This document shows, piece after piece, positions 34,401 to 43,947 of a stretch of DNA of 64,000 nucleotides; the stretch's first letter is position 1, and every line of letters begins with the position of its first letter. The notes beneath the pieces were generated by a model. It did no database searches. It worked only from the letters and a program-made list of their open reading frames with translations, and was not told where the DNA came from. Location: NCBI GenBank assembly GCA_028641055.1, contig CM054060.1:205740445-205804444 (forward strand), written 5' to 3'. Both the position numbers and the translations under genes were made by a program. The DNA is from Alopecurus myosuroides. Taxonomy: Eukaryota > Streptophyta > Magnoliopsida > Poales > Poaceae.

Positions 34401-37400
34401 TGGTTTTGGGTATCCAAATATGGGTAATCGGCTGAAGATGCTCTTACTTAGCCTAGTGATTGTTTATCACTTTGATCCTGTTTAAGCTAAGTTTGGACCG
34501 CACGCTTGCTAAGCAAGATGAAGGGGTAAAATATGCCCAGAAATGCAAAACCTTTCAATTCCAGTAGTTGGTTTTCGTTTAAAAGTGGCCACTCCTAGTA
34601 GTAGGTAGTGTAGCTAATATTAGCATCGCCACACAAGACACCATGTTTCAGTGGCCCCATAATTTTGGTGTGCAGGACCCATCTGTTTGTACTATCTAAG
34701 TTTGCTCTGTTCTTTTGTAGTTCCCTTTGCTTTCTTTGCTTCTTACTTAAAGAAAGTTGTAAGTTTATTAAAAGACATGGGGGAGAAATCTCTACGAGGC
34801 ACTACGGACAATTTCATTGTGCTATCCTATCATCTCCATATTGGGTATCCAAAGTCCTTCAATTATATTCTCAGCTTGGGCTACTCGAAGCATTCTTATC
34901 TTTTTGCAAGACATGCCAATAACATTCAACAAATATCCAATTTTTTGGAAGAACCAGCCATAGTCACCACATTGCTTAGCAACGACAACACGAGTTAGTT
35001 GGAGCTGATGGGCAAAGCAATGCACATAATAGGCTGAAGGAGACTTGTCCATAACAAGCTTCTTCAAACCATTGAGATGACCCTTCATATTGCTAGCTAT
35101 ATCGTACCCTTGCCCACAAACCATTGAAAAACTCAAAGAATGATCCATAAGTAGATCCCCAATTGCTGTATCAAGTGTCAAAGATGTTGTGTCTTGAACT
35201 TCAATGATACCAAGAAACCTATCCACTACCCTTCCTTTCTTATCAACATAACGAATACAAAGAGCCAATTGTTCTCTTTGACGTACATCGAGTATTGTGA
35301 AATAATCACTAGATGCATCGGTGAGTATTGTGAAATAATCACCATCTAGTTCTTCCAACATGAGTCTAGTGGTTTCTTTGGCACAAGAACCAATCAGCTG
35401 CTTTTGTATCTTGTGATCTATCATTTTACATTTCTTTGGAGCATTATTTAGAACCACCCGGTCAACTTCTCTAAAATTATTTGCTTGCCACTTCAAAAGC
35501 TCAAGAAAATTTCCTCTATTTAAAGAAGCTTCACTTTCGTCATGTCCACGGAAGGCCAATCCATGCTGCAAAAGAAACCTCAAGCACTTGAGAGAATATG
35601 TCAAACGTGATATGTATAGTGCTTTGTATTCTGTAGTGTTTGCAGCTAGGACCTCTTGAATCGAAGAGTTGGGTTGTGTGAACCAATTATATTTCACCTG
35701 GGCATTATTGTGAGAACTAGTTATATCTCCAACATGTCTCTCCAATCTTTTTCTCATGTTCCAATTTCTAAATCCTCCATCGACAAAATTATCACCACCA
35801 GGAGTGTAGCTTTATTCTTGAATAAATAGCAAACAAAGCAGAAAGCAGCATCCTTTTCCACACTACTCAAGCCCATCAAATTCATCAAACCACACAGCTA
35901 CGAAGCGACGCGTGCCTCCAATTTCTCTTGCCGGAAAGTTATGCTTCCTAGGTTGACATGGCCCCAATGCAATATACCCCCTTATGATTGTATCTTGTTC
36001 ATCGATATCATAGCTTGAGATGGGAATCCTCTTCCCAGGATCATGTGAAAGTAAATCCAAATTATAGGCTGCTTCATCTTCATCATTCAATTCAGCATGT
36101 TCAGTGATCGGGGAGCCTATCTCTGGTATTGTACTTGTGCCTATCCCTGTTTGGGTTCGACCGCCATTATGTGCTTCAACTGGTACAGCTGGAGCTCACT
36201 GGAAGAAACAATGTTCTGATTTTGAGGCCTTGAGGTGGAACCAGCTTTCTTTGTCTTCGAAGCTCTCCCCTACAATGTCTTCAAACTACCACTGTTCCTG
36301 TTCCTTTTCATCAGTACAGGTGCAACCTACAGGGTACAGGCTACTCAAGCCCATCAAATTCATCAAACCACACAGCTACGAAGCGACGCGTGCCTCCAAC
36401 ATCTGTATTAGAAGAGCACCGCCACGCCACACGCAATGCAATTGCTGATTTTCTAGTTTAGAACTTGGAAAAGAGTCAGACAGGATTTAGATTTTAGAAC
36501 AATACTGTGAACAGATTTGTGATCAATTTGCATGCGTCTGCACTCTGCAGCCAAACGCCTGCACGCCGGGCGCGATCCCTCTAGGCGCCGTGCTCCCGTA
36601 GCTTGCTCGCCCCTGCCGACTCGCCTGAACGCCTCGGCAACTGAACGATCAACCACCGCCACGCCACACGCAATGCAAGTGCCCTCGACCCTCGCTTTGT
36701 ATTTCCTAGCTAGACCGACCGAGCGACGCCCTGCGAGCGTTGTTTATTTTTTTACGGGAGCCAGCTACTGCTGCTGGTTCTTTATGCCATATGGGCCAAG
36801 AGGACAAATGCACTCGTTGGGCTAGGATAGATAAGTACCAGCTGATTTTTTTTGGCAAAAAAATGGATATTCAGGTGCCCCCCACTGCCCATGGCCCACT
36901 TTTCAGCATTACATTCATCGTCTTAGCAACTAAATTAGATGCACTGTCTCGGGCCAACTTTCCAAGTTTTATTGAGGAAAACTACAGATCTGTGCTTGCA
37001 ACTGTATACTGTTTGCACTTCCTACCAATGTTATTTGTTTCATACCCTATATAACAGGGTCGAAAATTCTCATTGGATCAGTATGGTATGTTAAGATAGA
37101 CCCTTGCAGGTGCTCTCATCCTGATCTCCTAGTACTATGTATTGAATCATTGCTTGGCTGTAGTCTTGATTGAGGTTTCTTTCACTTCTCGGAGCCCAAA
37201 ATATCTTCCACCTCTCAATATATTTCTTATATACATTTAAGTTGTTCAAAGGTTCTACTATCTGCAAATCAAAACCTTAAAAAGTGTTTATTTTATATGT
37301 AGCAGAAAATGTTTGCAGCACTTCATTAGACTTTGTTTTTTATCTTTCCCAACAGATATTCTTGTTCCACTGGATAACTATGTTTCACGAGGCAGTGATC

Positions 37401-40400
37401 ATTTTCTTGCATGCAAAGACCCTGATTACCAGCAAAGCTTGTGGAATGCACTATCATCTGTGAGTGGCTAAAAGCCGATTGTGAAGTGAATATGCAGGTG
37501 CATTGTACTACCTTTTGATTATGATTGTCGATGCTTGTAGATCATGATGGAGCCAAACATGGAAGATTCTGATATTGAGCCTGCTCCCAAGCTCATAGAA
37601 GTCCTTTTTCAGAATTGCAAAGGCCATGTGGATCAATGGATTGAGCCTTACCTTAGACTTACAATTGATCGGCTGCGTCGAGCACATAAACCATATTTGA
37701 AATGTCTCCTTGTACAAGTGGTAAGACACTATGAAAACACGTGCCACCCACTCCCCATTGCAAGATGTAGCATTTTGATAGGCTAAGGCAAGGCTTTGAC
37801 CAACAATTACTCCGTTATATAGGTTGAATTCACAATAGTGAGGCTAGTGGTAACATAATATGTTACCGTAACATCACACCTTCCAATGCAATATGAGTCT
37901 ACAAGCTAATAAATGTACCTTTGCATGGCACCACTTGTATGCTACTCCCCACTATGGAGGTAGTAACATAGTCTAGAAAAATGTATATGTTACTACCCTA
38001 TGTTACTCTCCATTGTGACTAGCCTGAGTATTTTTAATATGAATCTTATGACATCAATTTTGTATCTAGTGGAATAATTGTTGGTCAAAGCCTTGACTTA
38101 ACCAATCAATATATGCCTTAAATTTGTCATTTATTTATTATTGGAACTTCTCATTTTATCATCATACATGATAGTTGTCATTTATATTAGCCATGTTATT
38201 AATGCTGATACTTTTAACCTTAACCGTGCAACTTTCTTATGTATAGCAGTTGGGATAAATGTTATTGACAACTGCCAACTATTTTGTTAACCAATCAATA
38301 TATGCCTTAAAATTATCATTTATTTATTATTAGAACTTCTGATTTTATTATCGTTTTCGACGGCTGTCATTTATTATTAGCCATGTTATTAATGTTGACG
38401 TTTTTAACCTTAACTGTACATCTTTTGTATGTAGTACCTGCATTCCATAAACAAGACCTATATTTCTAGTCAAAAGTCAATATAGTATAACTTTGACCAA
38501 TTTTATAGACAATAGTATAAACAGTTGCAAGATTTGATAAACATACTATGAAAATATATTCTATGGTGCATCTATTGATATTGATTCAGTATATTCTAAA
38601 TGTCCATATTTTTGTCTATACGGTTGGTCAAACTTATTATACGTTGACTTTTGACTAAATTTGTATGCCTTCTTTTGCGGAACGGAGGTAGTATAGCAGT
38701 TGGGATAAATGTTATTGACAACTGCCAACACTTTTGTTACCATTGTTGTCCACTTATAACTTCTAAGGAGTGACTCGACTGCACTGTTGTGTAGGTCTTT
38801 TGTGCAATTTCTTAAAGATTTGTCTGTATCACGGTTGAGTAGTCGGCAATCATTGGTGTACTGAGCTAAATTTGTTTTTGACGAAAAGTGTGAGGGAAAC
38901 CCAGCAAAATAAATATTAATCCAATCTTTTCTGTGACCTCGTCTACGGTTAATGTGTCGCAACAACCAATATAGTTCTTGTTTCTGTACTATTAGTTATG
39001 AAGTTCCAATATATATAATTAAGCGACTATTTTAATAATTTGTTGTAGCGTGAAGTAATGGATACTCCATGTTGTACACGAGTTATGTTCATCCTTGTGT
39101 GGATATTTATCTCTTTACCAATATTCGTCTTAGGCTAGGGACCTTATTCTGTGATCTCTCCTGACATGATCATTAGTATGGTGTACATGCAAGATATGGT
39201 TTACACACTTGGGGCTGATCCTTTTGTGCTGTATTTGTGTTGCACATGTGCCTAAGACCCTTCATGTGCTACTTGCAGATTGCTAGTGCGCTCTACTACA
39301 ACCCTGCATTGACACTTGCGACTTTACATAAACTTGGAGTTGCAACAGAATTTTTTAACCTTTGGTTTGGTATGTTACAAGAAGTAAAAAAGAGTGGTAT
39401 GCGGTCCAATTTCAGGAGGTATCATTTTTCCCTACATTTTGCAAGGTATTATTTCTTATTTGTCGGCCTTGCGTAAACTGAAACTGTTGTATTGCTGTAT
39501 TTGCAGAGAGCATGATAAGAAGGTTTGCTGCCTGGGGCTGACATCACTTATTGGCCTTCCACCAGATCATATTCCAGCAGAAGCTCTAGAGCGCATTTTC
39601 AAAGCCACACTTGAGCTGCTTGCTGCCTACAAAGATCAAGTTGCAGGTGGAGTTAGCATTCGTTTTACTGCATCTTGTTTGTCTGGGTGATTGCTTTAGC
39701 AGATATTGTTCTTGAGTAGTACTTCACAGTTGACCTTCCTCTGGGTTGTACTCCCTCCGTCCCAAATTAGGTGTCGTGGATTTGTCAAAATATGGATGTA
39801 TCTATATACTAAAATACGTCTAGATACATCCATATTTTGACAAATCTATGACAACTAATTTGGGAGGGAGTAGTAGCTTACACGTAACTTGTGTAGGCTT
39901 AAACTTTGAGTTCTGTTATATTGAGTTTTTTTTGGGTCTAATTAGGGGTATAACTGGGCAAACCCATATAGCCCACTTCTGCCCACTTAATTATAGGATG
40001 AACAAATTGTGATGACGTGGATGAATTGATGCCATAAATTGAACTACCTATAATTAAGTGGGCAGAAGTGGGCTAAATAGGTTTGGCCACTTACAGGCCT
40101 AGGTCTAATATCCGTTGTTCTGATTGCTGTCTGAGGTTCCCACATCTTTTGTTTTGCATTTTCTGGTGATTCTGTCATCTTTAACTTCGCTGGCTTATTT
40201 TTGTGATTCTTGATCTTTCTTTGTCCATAAGCAGAATCGAAGAAGCAAAATGACGATGCGGGTGATGATATGGATGGCTTTGCTGATGAAGATGAGGATG
40301 AAGAAGTTGAATCTGATAAGGAGATGGGTTTTGATGACGAAGATGATGATGAAGTAGACAGTCTTCATCTTCAGAAACTAGCTGCAGAGGTCTGTTGCCC

Positions 40401-41469
40401 AATCTTTGATTTTTAATGTACGCCTGACATATATAGTTAAAAAATACTCCCTCCGTTCCTAGATATAAGATGTTTACATGTATCTAGACAACTTTTAGTA
40501 TACATGTTCACTCATATGAGTGTGTATCTAGTCACCATGAGAAATAGATAGAACATCTTATATTTAGGAACGGAGGGAGTACTTGACCAGACTGGTGGTT
40601 AGATGCCAAAGGACCGGAAACATTGAGTGGTCTAGTTGTGCGCAGTGACTTTTCATGGAAGTGAACAGCCTGCTTATCTGCTATATCGACAGTGGATCGT
40701 TCGCACTCCCTGGGCACGAAGATACCCTTGGGGGCTAGAGATGTGGGGTATGTTTGCAGGAAAGGGAGAGGCTCCCAGTCTACATGATCAGCTCAACTTG
40801 ACAAGATTGTGTTTGCTGCTTCGGATGGGAAATATGTGTACTTAAATCTTGATTTTCTCTACCATACTACTAGCAACTGTTGCTGGTTGGACGGACCAAC
40901 CTGCAGCCTGGTCAGCTAAAACTGAGTTACCGCCCTGGTCATGTCGTTTTTAAAGCCAGAGGACTGCACTCTCAAACCATTCTTTAATTTTCCATATTAT
41001 TTCTGTGAATATTCCATTTCCTTTTCCGATTGATGGTTTTTATACAGTTGTCAGATCGTAATATTTTCTGATATCTTAACCGATTAATTCTTATGTTTTC
41101 ATATCTTTTTAATGATGCAGGCTAGAGGTTTCCAGCCAGCTGATGAGGACGATGACTCAGATGACGACTTCAGTGACGATGAGGAGCTGCAGTCGCCGAT
41201 TGATGAGGTGGATCCGTTCATTTTATTTGTTGAAAGTGTCAAAGGTATAGTGGCCATCTTGCTATAAAATGCTCCTTGTAGAATTGTCGGCTGAATTTCC
41301 TCACATTGCAACAGGTTTGCAAGCATCTGATCCGTCCAGGTTCCAAAACCTCATGCAAACTCTTGATTTCCGATACCAGGCGCTTGCTAATGGCATAGCT
41401 CAACATGCTGAAGAAAGAAGAGTTGAGATCCAGAAAGAGAAACTGGAGAAGGCAGGTGCTCAGTGCTGA
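19431..41469 (+). CDS. SAD2: Importin-beta family nuclear import receptor, SAD2/importin-7/8-like (22 exons)
   Basis: Exons: 19431-19520, 20986-21121, 21202-21289, 23480-23632, 23801-23963, 24042-24226, 24299-24472, 25359-25504, 26727-26850, 26919-27099, 29248-29407, 29496-29537, 29613-29731, 29812-30010, 30982-31113, 37356-37459, 37541-37720, 39279-39418, 39507-39646, 40235-40389, 41121-41244, 41315-41469. All introns are GT-AG and phases join without a stop: 3,090 nt, 1,029 aa, matching the roughly 1,040-aa family length. It starts [14 protein letters not shown] in a good plant context (GCGACATGG). The N-terminal importin-beta/Ran-binding domain is in exons 1-4; HEAT-type helical repeats follow ([16 protein letters not shown] segment in exon 6, [20 protein letters not shown] in exon 11); acidic clusters lie near residues 890-935 and 945-965, and the C-terminus is a basic/charged helix ([15 protein letters not shown]). 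The family carries cargo through nuclear pores under RanGTP control; Arabidopsis SAD2 acts in ABA and UV-B responses. Orthology to SAD2 rather than its paralogue is inferred. Exon ends may be off by a base or two. Confidence 0.93.
20081..20374. repeat. 147-bp tandem duplication in importin intron 1
   Basis: Copies 20081-20227 and 20228-20374 start TATTATACAAAATGCATAAT and look identical throughout. There is no transposon end at the junction. It is a recent local duplication. Confidence 0.85.
21560..22860 (-). mobile_element. Internally deleted gypsy (chromovirus-like) remnant in importin intron 3
   Basis: On the minus strand about 22850-22104 encodes degraded gag: [20 protein letters not shown] and [17 protein letters not shown], the start of a zinc knuckle, in different frames. 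It is followed directly by the CTCGAGGACGAGCTG and AAAAAGGGGGG segment (22060-22030) that normally lies just before a chromovirus 3' LTR. Pol is therefore missing, and sequence to about 21560 may be LTR remnant. Exact boundaries and target duplication are not seen. Confidence 0.6.
23060..23150. mobile_element. Stowaway-type MITE (intron 3)
   Basis: 91 bp, termini CTCCCTCCGTTCC and inverted ...GGGACAGAGGGAG, flanked by TA on both sides. Confidence 0.85.
23315..23418. mobile_element. Stowaway-type MITE (intron 3)
   Basis: 104 bp, termini CTCCCTTTGGTCC and inverted GGATCCGAGGGAG, TA duplication at both ends (23313-23314, 23419-23420). It ends about 60 bp before exon 4. Confidence 0.8.
25018..25098. 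mobile_element. Stowaway-type MITE (intron 7)
   Basis: 81 bp, inverted termini CTACCTCTGTTCC and GGAACGGAGGGAG with TA flanks; the middle can fold into a long hairpin. Confidence 0.8.
25928..26658. mobile_element. Non-autonomous hAT-type element (intron 8)
   Basis: 731 bp with terminal inverted repeats starting CATAGTTTAAAAAACCGGAC and further GGTT/CCGG-rich inverted subterminal sequence. A perfect 8-bp target duplication GTAGGTCC lies at 25920-25927 and 26659-26666. The 8-bp duplication and CA start support hAT. No transposase is visible. Confidence 0.85.
27324..27609. mobile_element. Stowaway MITE split by a second Stowaway MITE (intron 10)
   Basis: Outer element arms 27324-27391 and 27553-27609 pair (CAAATTAATTTTCACAAAG and its complement), TA flanks. 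It is interrupted by the inner element at 27392-27552. Confidence 0.8.
27392..27552. mobile_element. Inner Stowaway MITE nested in another MITE
   Basis: 161 bp with near-perfect long inverted repeats from CTCCCTCCGTATCAAAATAT, TA duplication at 27390-27391 and 27553-27554. Confidence 0.88.
28065..29171. mobile_element. Candidate PIF/Harbinger- or hAT-like non-autonomous element with GC-rich cargo (intron 10)
   Basis: Termini GGGTGCGTTTGGT and ACCAAACACACCC form imperfect inverted repeats, flanked by TAT on both sides (28062-28064, 29172-29174). Inside are inner inverted segments (GGTTCCATT/AATGGAACC type), a 107-bp tandem duplication (28167-28380) and a GC-rich stretch (about 28540-28950) of different composition from the host intron. 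ORFs in the GC-rich part show no recognised domain. Superfamily assignment rests on TIR style and 3-bp duplication. Confidence 0.6.
28167..28380. repeat. 107-bp tandem duplication inside the intron 10 transposon
   Basis: Copies 28167-28273 and 28274-28380 differ at about one base (AATTTATC versus AATGTATC). Confidence 0.85.
30651..30744. mobile_element. Decayed Stowaway-type MITE (intron 14)
   Basis: Starts CTCCCTCCGATCC after TA and ends GGATCGGAGGTAG; the right TA is not preserved. Confidence 0.6.
31925..32308. mobile_element. Inverted-repeat element with CCCGGGCTCCAT termini (intron 15)
   Basis: The left end contains GGCACCCGGGCTCCAT, the right end ATGGAGCCCGGGCTAC, giving imperfect terminal inverted repeats around a T/A-rich interior. 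I could not settle the exact ends or target duplication, so the superfamily is open. Confidence 0.45.
32747..32918. repeat. ~85-bp GC-rich tandem duplication (intron 15)
   Basis: Copies 32747-32831 and 32832-32918 start GATGGAAGAGATCTGCAACG and differ by a few substitutions and a small indel. They lie in a GC-rich island (about 32520-32940) within an AT-rich intron. Confidence 0.75.
33175..34445 (-). mobile_element. Candidate PIF/Harbinger element remnant (intron 15)
   Basis: Termini TAAGAGCATCTCCAACAGG and its imperfect complement (CGGCTGAAGATGCTCTTA) bound 1.27 kb. Within it, minus strand 33690-33590 encodes a fragment [15 protein letters not shown], resembling the C-terminal part of Harbinger DDE transposases (HNMIIEDE-type motif). 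A second AAGAGCATCTCCAGCCG start at about 33693 suggests another related insertion inside. Confidence 0.55.
33590..33690 (-). pseudogene. Harbinger-type transposase C-terminal fragment
   Basis: About 33 codons, containing [20 protein letters not shown]. The I-x-HN-x-I-I-E pattern is typical near the end of PIF/Harbinger nuclease-transposases. No catalytic DDE core was found, so it is a remnant. The identification is by motif only. Confidence 0.45.
34822..36090 (-). pseudogene. hAT-related TTF-type zinc finger transposase (ZMYM1-like), broken
   Basis: Two open segments on the minus strand (36090-35863 and 35757-34822) belong to one ancestral frame. The first has [17 protein letters not shown] and [11 protein letters not shown], the usual start of TTF-type zinc finger/hAT proteins. 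Between them, in a shifted frame, [13 protein letters not shown] supplies the zinc-finger cysteines, implying two small frameshifts near 35865 and 35808. The second (311 codons) contains [16 protein letters not shown] and the DUF4371/RNase H-like part ([35 protein letters not shown]). Coding similarity ends near 34822, so the C-terminal hAT dimerisation region is missing. It lies antisense in intron 15 of the importin gene. Confidence 0.75.
35863..36399. repeat. 59-bp dispersed direct duplication beside the transposase remnant
   Basis: 35863-35921 and 36341-36399 both run from CTACTCAAGCCCATCAAATT to GTGCCTCCAA with no visible difference. A second short pair, CACCGCCACGCCACACGCAA, occurs at about 36417 and 36654. 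These look like filler copies. Confidence 0.75.
37782..38102. mobile_element. MITE with a second MITE nested inside (intron 17)
   Basis: Outer inverted repeats contain CAAGGCTTTGACCAACAATTA at the left and its complement near 38075-38098. Inside, 37841-38025 is bounded by AGGCTAGT and ACTAGCCT and contains GTAACAT/ATGTTAC inverted segments in the style of Tourist-type MITEs. Exact target duplications are unclear. Confidence 0.6.
38101..38760. repeat. ~189-bp duplication in intron 17, second copy split by a MITE
   Basis: Copy 1 spans about 38101-38289 and copy 2 starts at 38290 (ACCAATCAATATATGCCTTA). Copy 2 is interrupted after GTATG-TAG by the MITE at 38437-38691 and resumes with TATAGCAGTTGGGATAAATG at 38692. 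The copies differ at many sites, so the duplication is older than the insertion. Confidence 0.75.
38437..38691. mobile_element. Stowaway-type MITE (intron 17)
   Basis: 255 bp with inverted termini CCTGCATTCCATAA and TTTTGCGGAACGGAGGTAG and TA at both junctions. Removing it rejoins the second copy of the surrounding duplication. Confidence 0.7.
39751..39870. mobile_element. Stowaway-type MITE (intron 19)
   Basis: 120 bp, nearly perfect inverted repeat, termini CTCCCTCCGTCCCAAATTAG and ...AATTTGGGAGGGAG, TA flanks. Confidence 0.88.
39943..40101. mobile_element. hAT-type MITE (intron 19)
   Basis: 159 bp, ends TAGGGGTATAACTGGGC and complement of TAGGCCTGTAAGTGGCC, with inner arms GCCCACTTCTGCCCACTTAA pairing. 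Perfect 8-bp target duplication GGTCTAAT at 39935-39942 and 40102-40109. Confidence 0.85.
40447..40579. mobile_element. Stowaway-type MITE (intron 20)
   Basis: 133 bp, termini CTCCCTCCGTTCCTAGATAT and complement, TA duplication at both ends. Confidence 0.88.
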
Positions 41470-41903
41470 GTCATGAATGTGGTTTGTTTTTCGTAGTTTG
41501 CCATTTTGTGATTGTGTTCAAGTGGGGAGTCAGTATCGTGTGAGTTTTGGAGCCTTAGTCATTCCCTTCGAGGCGAGCCAATATTAGGCTCGCAATTTTT
41601 TTCCTTGCGAGAGGCAAAGCTGGTGAAGAGCCTTAGCCAATCTGTCACCAAAGTCTTCTCCTGGCGGCCCATTGCCGGTTGTGGGTTTCTCTCCATGAGA
41701 ACACTTTCGTTATGCTGCTTGGGCCACTACTTTTTGTTTGTTCGTCCCTTATATGTGCATTTGTTGGGAAACCCCTCCGCATCTCTGGGTCGTAGTGATA
41801 AGAACAGTTTGTTATTTAGACTAGAGTTGTACATGTTCTGGTTAGGGTTCTAGTCTAGGCATATTACTGCAAGGTCCCAATGTTGGGGCAAGTCCTAAGT
41901 TTT

Positions 41904-41909
41904 AATAAA
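41904..41909 (+). terminator. Candidate polyadenylation signal of the importin gene
   Basis: AATAAA 435 bp after the stop codon, followed by TGTAACTC and T-rich sequence. It is the first canonical hexamer after the stop that I noticed; plant 3' ends are often non-canonical. Confidence 0.4.
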
Positions 41910-43942
41910 TGCTCTGTAACTCTAATTTTGTCCATTTATTTATTTTAAAGAGCAAACAATTTGTTTTTAGCCTACATAATTACCTACCTTCCTTTTTTCT
42001 AAGTTCTGTTGTATCATTACTAGTTCATTAGACCGGCACATGCAAATAGTTAACTACTTGCAAAGAGTATATCAGTATTAGATTCAATATTTTGTAATAT
42101 GCTTTAGTAATACTAGTTGAATGCGTATGCATTGCCGTTGGTTCTTGAGTTCGTTCTGTCATCACATGAGAAATGTGTAAACATAAAATGTAAATATTCA
42201 CTTAGGGTGTGTTTGGATGTTTCCATTGGGGCTTGGTATTGGATATTAGGGTGGTGTAAGTGAGGAATACTAGGTTTCATGCTGCTTGGCGGGATGAGTC
42301 ATTAGTGATAGCATTTTGGCGGCAGATTTGCACGGTATGACTAGGGAACGTGCAAAGCTAATTGGACGCATGATGATGTTGCTCCTTCGGTTGCACGAGA
42401 TGAAGAACGCTAATTGGACAGTATACTGCTTAAATCTTTGAATCCATATGGTATGAAGATGAATCAAGCATTGCATGAGAATGGAGAGGATCATCGAGAG
42501 TACTCCCAAGGCGCACAAGGTGGGGAAGGAAGTCCGGTGTGAAAAGTTGATGCATGATGTGCCGCTCCAGGACATTATCGACACGATAACAATAGTCTAA
42601 GGTGCACCACATATGGGCCCGCGTGGCTAGTTGTTTTGGCTGAGCCATTCTTAAACGAGATTGATTTATATAGAGTCCTAATCAAACTCTAGCAGGTCTG
42701 AGTAAAGTTCTAGTTCGAAGCACCCCTTTACATACCTAAGTGATGCGCCATCGCAAGTAGGCCACGCATAAAGAAAATATAGAACCAGACCGAATTGATA
42801 GAAACATTCATGTGAATTTCGTGTTGCTCTTTGTTGCGATTAGGAATAATTTATCTCACCACGGTTGCGATGTGGTGATTTTACCCTCTTCACTTTGTTT
42901 CGATCTAGAGACTACCAAAAATTGTGTAAACTGTTGTTCCACTGGGAATTGGTAGACCGCAAACCGCTCGTGGTTGGCGGGTACGCAAGCATGTGGTGTT
43001 GCGAATATCATTGGTAGTTGTTTCATGGGCAACAAGAGAACAACCAGAGAGTTCGAGAGCATCTCACGACTTATCTTACAAGTTATCATCCATCTACCAC
43101 CGGCTCACTAAGAAGATTGGGCAACCCCTTATGATGGTATCATATTTCCAGCGTTTACTCACTGAGCCATCCATCCCGTAGTTTTGTTTTTGTTTTCGTC
43201 ATATATAGAAAAATCCCACAAAAATAGGGTTAGCCATAGCCTAGATACACTTGTGTTGAGTTCTAGTTGTTGATTCGTTTCCGTTTGTGTTGCTTTTCGT
43301 TGTTGAGTAGTCTAGGTTATGTTTGTGTGTTTGTTCTCTTGTTCGAGCCGGAGTCTAAAAGGAAAAATAACAAAAACAAGATTGAAATCCGAGTCGAAGT
43401 TCCAATCCGCTCGAATCAAATTCTCGGATAAGTTGGTCCGTTTTTGCTATTGGATAGCGAGTTTGGTTCCTTTTCAGGTTGGGTTTCTGCCGCGTGTTCT
43501 CGGCCGCGAGTTCGAGTCCTTTTTTTGGTTTCTGCCGCGAGTTATGCTAGACAACGTTTTGACGCGTTTTTCTTTGCCGGGCAGTTGTTTCCGTCTGCTT
43601 TCCCAGCTGCGGCATAGTTGAGTCAGTTTTTAGTTTTCGAGTAGGTTTGTTTTCCATTTCTTTTGCAAATTTCTATTCTTTTAAAACCTTAATCTTTGTG
43701 AGCCTTATACACAGCCTATCCGCAATAAAGCGTAGGCTGTTCTATAGGATCAAATCAAAATATACAAAGTGAGTACAAAGGAAAAGAGAGGGAGTATAAA
43801 GAAAAAGAAAATTGAAAAGGCTGAAGTTGTAAATCAAACTTTTGAGTGGAGTTTCTCTTGTAGATATCGCAAATCCACAAGGTTTTAGTAAAGACAATTT
43901 GTAGAAAAGAGAGTTTTTCTTTGTAAATCTTTTTGGAAGACA
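41910..43942. other. Intergenic DNA downstream of the importin gene
   Basis: Non-coding and AT-rich at first. GGGTGTGTTTGGATG at about 42205 resembles a transposon terminus, but I found no partner. A stretch at 42280-42650 has long spacing without stops in parts, yet no recognisable domain. About 43400-43620 is GC-richer with repeated TTTCTGCCGCG segments (at about 43485 and 43531). No supported gene. Confidence 0.4.
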
Positions 43943-43947
43943 AGTCA

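Noticed and set aside
42280..42650. Possible pseudogene downstream of the importin gene
   Set aside because: Parts are stop-free, but no frame gives a recognised domain and no transposon ends could be paired.
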